Shown here in pieces: positions 58,048 through 64,000 of a stretch of DNA of 64,000 bases. The position numbers were made by a program, and so were the translations under genes. The DNA is from Sambucus nigra. Its lineage: Eukaryota; Streptophyta; Magnoliopsida; Dipsacales; Adoxaceae. The stretch spans positions 52,524,284 through 52,588,283 of the forward strand of contig OX422213.1 in the NCBI GenBank assembly GCA_949130495.1, given 5' to 3'. The notes beneath the pieces are model-generated. The model did not search any database and was not told the origin of the DNA. It saw nothing but the letters and a program-made list of their open reading frames with translations. The first letter of the stretch is position 1. Each line of letters begins with the position of its first letter.

Positions 58048-59316
58048 TTGATACACGACCCTAGAGATGAAACGAAGTTAAATAAAGGAGAGGTCGCGGA
58101 AGAGGTAGAATCCATAAAAAACGTCCAGGTAGGAAAGGCCTTAAAAGAGGAGATCAAGGAAGAGCTGATAAATTTCTTGAGGAAGAGGCAGAGTGTCTTT
58201 GTATGGAGCCACACGAACATGCCTGGAATCGACCCTGAGGTTATGTGCCATAAACTCAACGTGACTAAGGATGCTAAGCTAATAAAATAAAGACGAAGAG
58301 TTTGCTCTAGGGAGAAGTATGACGTCATCCAGAAAGAAGTCAGGAAGTTGGAGGAGGTCGGGTTTATCAAGGAAGTCATATATCCGAAGTGGTTATCAAA
58401 CGCTGTCATTGTGCCCAAGGCCAATGGAAAATGGAGGATGTGCATAGATTTTACCGACCTGAACAAGTCTTGCCCAAAAGAAAGTTATCCCTTACCTCGG
58501 ATTGATTAAATGGTAGATGCCACTACAGGGAATGAGCTCATGAGATTCATGGACGCGTATTCAGGCTACAATCAGATCTTCATGGATGCTGAAGACTCAG
58601 AGAAGATAACCTTCATCACTAACAAGGGGACATATTACTACAAGGTTATGCCATTCGGCTTGACAAATGCAGGGGCGACATATTAACGTCTTGTGAATAA
58701 GATGCTTGAAAATTAAATAGGCAAGACTATGGAGGTGTATGTAGATGATATGTTGACGAAGAGCTTAAAGGCCTGTACTCACTTGGCAGACCTAGAAAAG
58801 ACCTTCGATACCATGGACTTGTACAGAATGAAACTCAATCCCACAAAATGTGTCTTCGGGGTAGGAGCTGGGAAATTTCTTGGATTCATTGTCAATCAGA
58901 GGGTAATCGAGGCGAACCTTGAGAAAATCAAGGCTTTACTTGACATGAAGACACCAAGAAATATCAAGGACGTTCATAGGCTCACTGGAAGAGTGGTTGC
59001 ACTCAACAGATTTGTTTCCAGAGCGACGAACAAGTGTCTTCCGTTCTTTAAGGTGCTTATAAAGGCCTTTGAATGGGATAAAAAGTGTGAGGCGGATTTT
59101 AATCAACTCAAGTCTTACCTCGGATCTCCCTTGTTCCTATCTCGGCCCATAGTGGGAGAGAAGTTATATGTTTATCTAGCAGTCTCTGAGTTAGATATAA
59201 GTGCAACAATAGTACGAGAAGACGTTGGAGTCCAAAGGCCTGTATACTTCAACAGTAAGGCCCTTCAAGGGTCTGAACAGAACTACCCTCGGATGAAAAG
59301 TTGGCCTACACTTTGA
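58048..59316 (+). pseudogene. Element G reverse transcriptase
   Basis: MPGIDPEVMCHKLNV, TAA at 58288, then [49 protein letters not shown], and YVDDMLTKSL (YVDD at 58738-58749). The block 58729-59316 continues LYRMKLNPTKCVFGVGAGKF, LTGRVVALNRFVSRATNKCL and PVYFNSKALQGSEQNYPRM, then a shift. Three of the stops are TAA in glutamine positions. Minus-strand frame 57924-58466 is a shadow. Confidence 0.87.
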
Positions 59317-60290
59317 TACATGCTTCTAGGAAGATGAAGCCCTATTTGCAAGCCCACTTTTTGGTCATCTTCACTGGCTCCCCATTAAGGCAAGTCCTCC
59401 ACAATCCTGAGAAGTCAGGAAGGTTGATGACCTGGGCCATTGAGTTGGGTGAGTATGACCTTACTTATCAACATAGGGTGGCCATTAAAAGGAAGGCACT
59501 TGCAAATTTTATTGCTGAGTTCACATGGGAAGAGGCCCAGGTTGAGAATAACCTAGAGACTATAGAGGGATCAAACATCAACATCTTTTGAGACCCGAAA
59601 GAGATTATGTCCAACAGAGCCAGAAACGGAATAGCTGAGAATGAGGAAGATTGGTACCTCTTCAAGCAAGAAATCATGTTAGAGGGGATCTTCTCATCAG
59701 ATAAAGATATTTGGAACCTCTTTATTGACGAGTCTTCTTGTGATAGTGGAAGCAGTGCAGGACTGATACTCTCAGCCCTGGATGGTACCAACGTTGAATA
59801 TGCACTAAGGTTTAACATTAAGGCATCAAACAACGAGTCAGAATATGAGGCCATGATAATGGATCTCTCCTTGGCAAAGACCCTTAGAATAAGATGACTC
59901 CTACTTCATAGTGACTCAAGGTTAGTTGTTAACCAAGTGTTTGGAGTTTATGAGGCCAAGGATGGAAGGATGGCCAAATACCTGAAGAGGGTAAGAATGA
60001 TGCTAGAAGGTTTCGAAGAGGTAAAGATGAAGAGGGTACCTTGACAGAACAATAGCCATGCTGATGCACTAACAAGGTTGGCCTCAGCAACAAGGACATA
60101 TATCAGAAGGACGGTTTCGGTCGAGATCCTACTCAAGCCGACTATTGAAGAAGAAGAGGTTACTAACCCTTGCCTCAATTTGAACCTAGGGAACTCATGG
60201 ATGGACCCCCTTACCAGATATATCAGAGAGGGAGAGCTTCCGGAATCAAAGCTAGAGAGGAGGAAAATGAGGTACAAAGCTGCAAAGTTC
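59301..60290 (+). pseudogene. Element G RT connection and RNase H
   Basis: LIHASRKMKPYLQAHFLVIF and YDLTYQHRVAIKRKALANFI precede RNase H: IWNLFIDESSCDSGSSAGLI (first Asp), KASNNESEYEAMIMDLSLAK (Glu), LLLHSDSRLVVNQV (second Asp, after a TGA at 59895) and SHADALTRLASATRTYI. The DGSS of F is DESS here. Confidence 0.83.
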
Positions 60291-60299
60291 TCAATAATA

Positions 60300-61412
60300 G
60301 GAGATGTCCTATATAAGAAGGGATTTCTGTTACCCCTCCTCAGGTGCGTTCATCCCACGGAGGTCCCCCGCATCCTGCAAGAGGTACACGAGGGTTCTTG
60401 TTCCAGTCACTTAGGAGGAAGACCTTTAGCCAAGAGGATTATCACGCAGGGATACTGGCGGCCAACCTTGGCTAATGATGCTGCAGCCTATGTAAAGAGG
60501 TGTGACAAATGCCAAATATTCTCCACTATCCCCCATCAACCTCATCAGCCTATGACATCAATAACTTCTCCTTGGCCATTCGCAGCATGGGGAATTGACT
60601 TGGTAGGTCCTTTACCAAGAGCTGCGAACAACTACAGGTTTTTGATAGTTTCCATTGACTACTTCTCTAAATGGGTAGAAGCCGAGCCGATGATCACGAT
60701 TACAGAGCTGAAGACCTTCCAATTCATTTGGAATAGCATCATATGCAGACACGGCCTTTCAAACACCCTCATCTAGAACAACGGAACCCAGTTTAAGAAT
60801 TCTTCCTTCAAAAAGTATTCCTAGAAAGTTGGGATCAAACAATTTTTCTCTTTTTTGGGCCGGCCTCAGGTAAATGGTCAGATCGAAGTCATAAATAGAA
60901 CAATCCTTGACGGGATCAAGAAGAAGTTAGAAGAAGCTAAAGGGAGATGGACTGAAGAGGTTTATGCTGTGTTATGGGACTACATAACAACGACTAGGAC
61001 ACTAAGGGGAGAAACCCCATTTATGTTAGCACATGGCTCAAAAACTGTCATACCAAAAGAGATAAGACTCCCCACTCACAGGGTTCAAACCTATGACCCT
61101 GAGAAGAATAGGGAGGATAGAAGACTTGACCTAGATTTGATTGAGGAGAGAAGAGAAGACGCAGAGGTCAGACAGGCAGCCAATCAGCAGAGAACAATAA
61201 ATTTCTACAATCAAAAGGTGAAATCAAGACCCATAGCAGACCTAGTGTTGAAGAAGACGCTGCAGAATGAAAATAAGCTTCACCCAAATTGGCATGGCCC
61301 TTACAAAATGATCGAAGAAGTTGTACCCGGGACCTATAGGTTGGAAAACCTTGAGAGGGAGACTTTTTCTAATCCATGGAATGCTGATCATTTGAAAAAG
61401 TACTACATATGA
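60300..61412 (+). pseudogene. Element G integrase
   Basis: An open run 60078-60776 carries the zinc-binding region (EVHEGSCSSHLGGRPLAKRI, CDKCQIFSTIPHQP) and the core start WGIDLVGPLPRAANNYRFLI. A TAG near 60774 and another near 60822 interrupt; NNGTQFKN replaces the usual DNG with NNG, so a catalytic Asp is lost. Frame 60855-61412 gives GRPQVNGQIEVINRTI (Glu), HRVQTYDPEKN and LHPNWHGPYKMIEEV, ending YYI at 61412. It is the intact form of the C-terminus missing in F. Confidence 0.86.
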
Positions 61413-61501
61413 TGATTCCTATATAAATGTTTCAACTTATGAGGAGATTATTAATGAGAAGATCAGTTCCTGTGTCAACTCTTGGTTCATGATGCTTCGA
61501 T

Positions 61502-61885
61502 GAATATTATGGGGATAACATCTTAGTTGATGATCTCAGACCTTAAAACATCATAGTTTGGTGACAAGGTGTGAGGTGAACATCACACTTTGATGACATC
61601 AGACCTTAAGCATCATTAATTTGGTGAATATCTTATGGGGTAACATCTTAGTTGATAACCTCAGACCTTAAAACATCGTAGTTGATGACAAAGTCTGAGG
61701 TGAACAACACACTTGGATGACCTCAGACCTTAAACATCATTAATTTGGTGAATATCTTATGGGGGTAACATCTTAGTTAATGACCTCAGACCTTAAAACA
61801 TCATAGTTTGGTGACAAGGTCTGAGGTGAAAATCACACTTTGATGACCTCAGACCTTAAACCTCATTAATTTGGTGAATATTTAT
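61502..61885. repeat. Three 124-126 bp tandem repeats with hairpin arms in element G 3' UTR
   Basis: Units begin GAATAT at 61502, 61626 and 61750, with a fourth start at 61876 cut by element H. Most units contain AAGGTCTGAGGT followed about 20 bases later by ACCTCAGACCTT, a 12-bp inverted pair (copies carry point changes). Confidence 0.92.
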
Positions 61886-63389
61886 AGACAGGGGTTTCGT
61901 CGCGGTGCGAGAGTCACCTACGTGCCGGTCGTTTTATATTCGGCTCACCTGAACTATACAAAAACCTAAATTACGATTACACGCAACTGGTGAGTACAGT
62001 GGTAAGTCGGGTATCGAATCCACAGAGAATGTTTGATAGATCGCAACAGATTATTAATCCAGGAATAAAAGTGTAAAAGGTGATTAGAAACTAAAAAGAA
62101 AAAGATGCATAAAAGAAAATATTAATCTAGGTGAGTGTATTGAAACTAGATTAACAAAGCGACTAAAACTATAGGTTGCATAGAATATCCCTCACCAGAA
62201 TTAATTAGTATAAAATGGTTACACGGGTCGACGGGTTATTACAAGTGCGTCTTGTTTTGACAGTTAAGTAAATCAAGGGTTGTTACGCCCTAAATCATCA
62301 TAAAAGCCTAATAAGATTTTAGCGTCAACAAATATCCCAAAAATTACGCGCGAAAGGTCATAAGCACGGGACATACATGATATGACCCGTCAAATCTCCT
62401 AGGCGTAATAACTAGGATAATGCACCCGAAATAAACCCGTAAACACCATCACCTAAGCAAAGCAACGTGTCAACTCGAGTGAGTTCAATTCAAGCACAAC
62501 CTAATTTAAATTACCTAGAAAGCATGTTAAAAACGCGGTAAATAAAAAGCGTAAATAAACGCGATTAATCTATACTAGAAAGCGTGTAGATCAAAGCATG
62601 TAAATAAAGCATGTGAAACTAAATTAGAAAGCTTGTAAATTAACTAAAAAGCAAGAAATGAAGAAATATGAATTATATTAATTGATAGGATGATGAATAG
62701 TCAACATTGAAGCCCAAAAGTGTGTCAATCCAAGAAGAAATGAAGAAGAACTAAGCAAATCACCCAAACCCTAACCTATTCTATCTTCTAAAAATCTCTA
62801 AAAATGTTTACACTGAATATTACAACAAAATTGGTATATATACCAAGTTAGAATAAAAAAAAGAAGAAAGAAAATGAAAAGAAAATATCTGCAGGAAAAA
62901 ATAGGGGCTCGATCAATCGACTGTTAAATTCGTGGAAAAAATATGGAGGGTCGATCGATCGACCCCCAGGCTCGATCGATCGATCAAGCAGGGCAGCCTG
63001 CAGAATCCCCTGTTTTGGCATGCAATTCATCTCCTCTCAAATTGCCGTAACTTTATCATACGGACTCGAAATCACGCACCGTTCATGGCCACGCGAAGCT
63101 AGCGAGGAGGGCTACAACTTCCGTGCAGATGTTGGGCCAGTGCCCAAGCTGTGAAATTGTCGAATTGCCCTTGAACTTGCGATTGTGTACGAAAATTGCG
63201 CGGAATGCATCCGAATCCCATACTTGGTACCTAAATAACTACAAAAGCCCAATTATACCTCATATATCATGTTAACAATATAAACAGAGGTTGTCTGGTT
63301 AACGGGCTTAAATATAGAGATTAAGGCATCCGAGGGGGCTAAAATGCGTAGGTTCGACGGATGAAATACGCGATATTTGCGTATTATCA
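61886..63389 (-). repeat. Element H 3' LTR (family of element C), left edge approximate
   Basis: From about 61975 on it aligns with element C's right LTR (AACCTAAATTACGA, GGTAAGTCGGGTATCGAA, AGATGCATAAA, TTACACGGGTCGACG). It ends GTATTATCA like C at 8632. The first 90 bases match only in TCGTCGCGGTG. A TATA-like GGTATATATACC at 62832-62843 lies near the palindrome cluster 62905-62990, including GGGTCGATCGATCGACCC (62948-62965). Frame 62848-63030 is incidental. Confidence 0.82.
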
Positions 63390-64000
63390 CACCCCCTAAC
63401 TTACACATTGCTAGTCCCTAGAAATGAATATGATGCAACAAGAACAACAAGCATCAAAGCAGAAAGCCACTTTCGCGGGCGATTCGATTGCATTTAGCAT
63501 ATGCAATAAGCCGTTAAACCCCTAGGTTACCCTAGTGGATGAGTGTTGTCTCGTGAGGGTTTTCAATGATGGTACCCACAAACATCATAAAGTTTCCTCA
63601 AAATATGCCCAATCAAGTACGACAAACTCATCAATGCGAAAAAGATTTCAACATGTTAAGAGCATAGTAAACGAATTTGCGTGAGAAGTCCGTAGTTATT
63701 AACATTATCGAATGCACCTCAATGAATTGAAACTGTAAAATGTGGGAGGGGAGTGAGCATATGCAAAGTATGATTTGGCGAAAAACTTAAATAACTCGGA
63801 TACTAAATATCGAAGCATGCATAAAAGTCAATCCTCACGGGCATTACACTCATCAAATGAATTTACTTGAAATAGGGAGGTAACACACGGAACATGCGGG
63901 CATAAGGAGTAAATGTAAAGGGAAACTAGGCCGCGCACATGTCACAATTGAAGAACGCTATATAGGAAATAAAAATTGCAACCTGAGTGAACGGATACCA
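63390..64000 (-). mobile_element. Element H internal region, 3' end (continues past window)
   Basis: Begins with polypurine tract AAGTTAGGGGGTG on the minus strand (63390-63402), identical to element C's, which makes the adjoining LTR the 3' copy of a minus-strand element. The rest has no supported ORF and does not resemble C's internal region, so H and C share LTRs but may differ inside. Confidence 0.7.

Larger units (their letters stand above)
42871..61885 (+). mobile_element. Element G: Tat-type Ty3/gypsy element with nested insertions
   Basis: Plus strand: 5' LTR 42871-44559 (truncated at left; hAT inside), PBS 44563-44580, gag from 44735 interrupted by element D, resuming 56289, then protease, RT, RNase H and integrase to 61412, followed by 3' UTR tandem repeats cut by element H. 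Same family as F but with fewer stops. Its own 3' LTR is not in the window. Confidence 0.85.

Overview
The window is plant nuclear heterochromatin, built almost entirely of nested transposable elements. I found no convincing intact host gene, rRNA, tRNA or CRISPR array. The plant origin rests on the element types: long Ty3/gypsy elements of the Tat/Ogre and Tekay-like chromovirus kinds, a SIRE-like Ty1/copia tail, a CACTA transposon, a small hAT element, a plant LINE fragment and a plant mobile domain (PMD) gene. Species cannot be assigned. Nearly all reading frames are broken by stops and frameshifts.

Left half (1-28902). An old minus-strand Ogre/Tat element, called A, has its 5' LTR at 26751-28902 and runs off the left edge. 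Two insertions split it. Element C (1525-8632, minus, 5-bp target duplication ATACC) lies in A's gag-pol region and itself holds a Tekay-type solo LTR (2311-5239, duplication TTGGA). Element B (10969-26482, minus), a younger relative of A, lies in A's leader just downstream of the primer binding site. B is nearly complete: 3' LTR, polypurine tract, about 1 kb of 45-bp tandem repeats, an intron-containing PMD gene on the opposite strand with its own TATA box and a 60-bp hairpin, then (reading leftward from the other end) 5' LTR, PBS, gag, protease, RT, RNase H and a truncated integrase. This antisense cargo gene and its promoter are the most interesting content.

Middle (28903-42870). A SIRE-like copia 3' end and LTR are followed by element F, a decayed plus-strand Tat-type element. 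Its integrase is split by a 5.6-kb CACTA transposon (36704-42295) with no recognisable transposase. F then ends abruptly at a fragment of an A-type LTR.

Right half (42871-64000). Element G (plus, same family as F) has a hAT element in its LTR (8-bp duplication ATCCATGG), a Tekay-like chromovirus D in gag (45535-56288, duplication ACCTC) and hairpin-bearing 125-bp tandem repeats in its 3' UTR. These are cut by the 3' LTR of element H, a relative of C that runs off the right edge.

Two themes recur. Dense palindromes (GATCGATC or TTCGAA cores) lie in the LTRs of several families and before the antisense gene. Premature stops are very largely TAG or TAA, the pattern expected from deamination of methylated CHG cytosines. 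Domain boundaries within broken coding regions are approximate; LTR edges marked by target duplications are exact.
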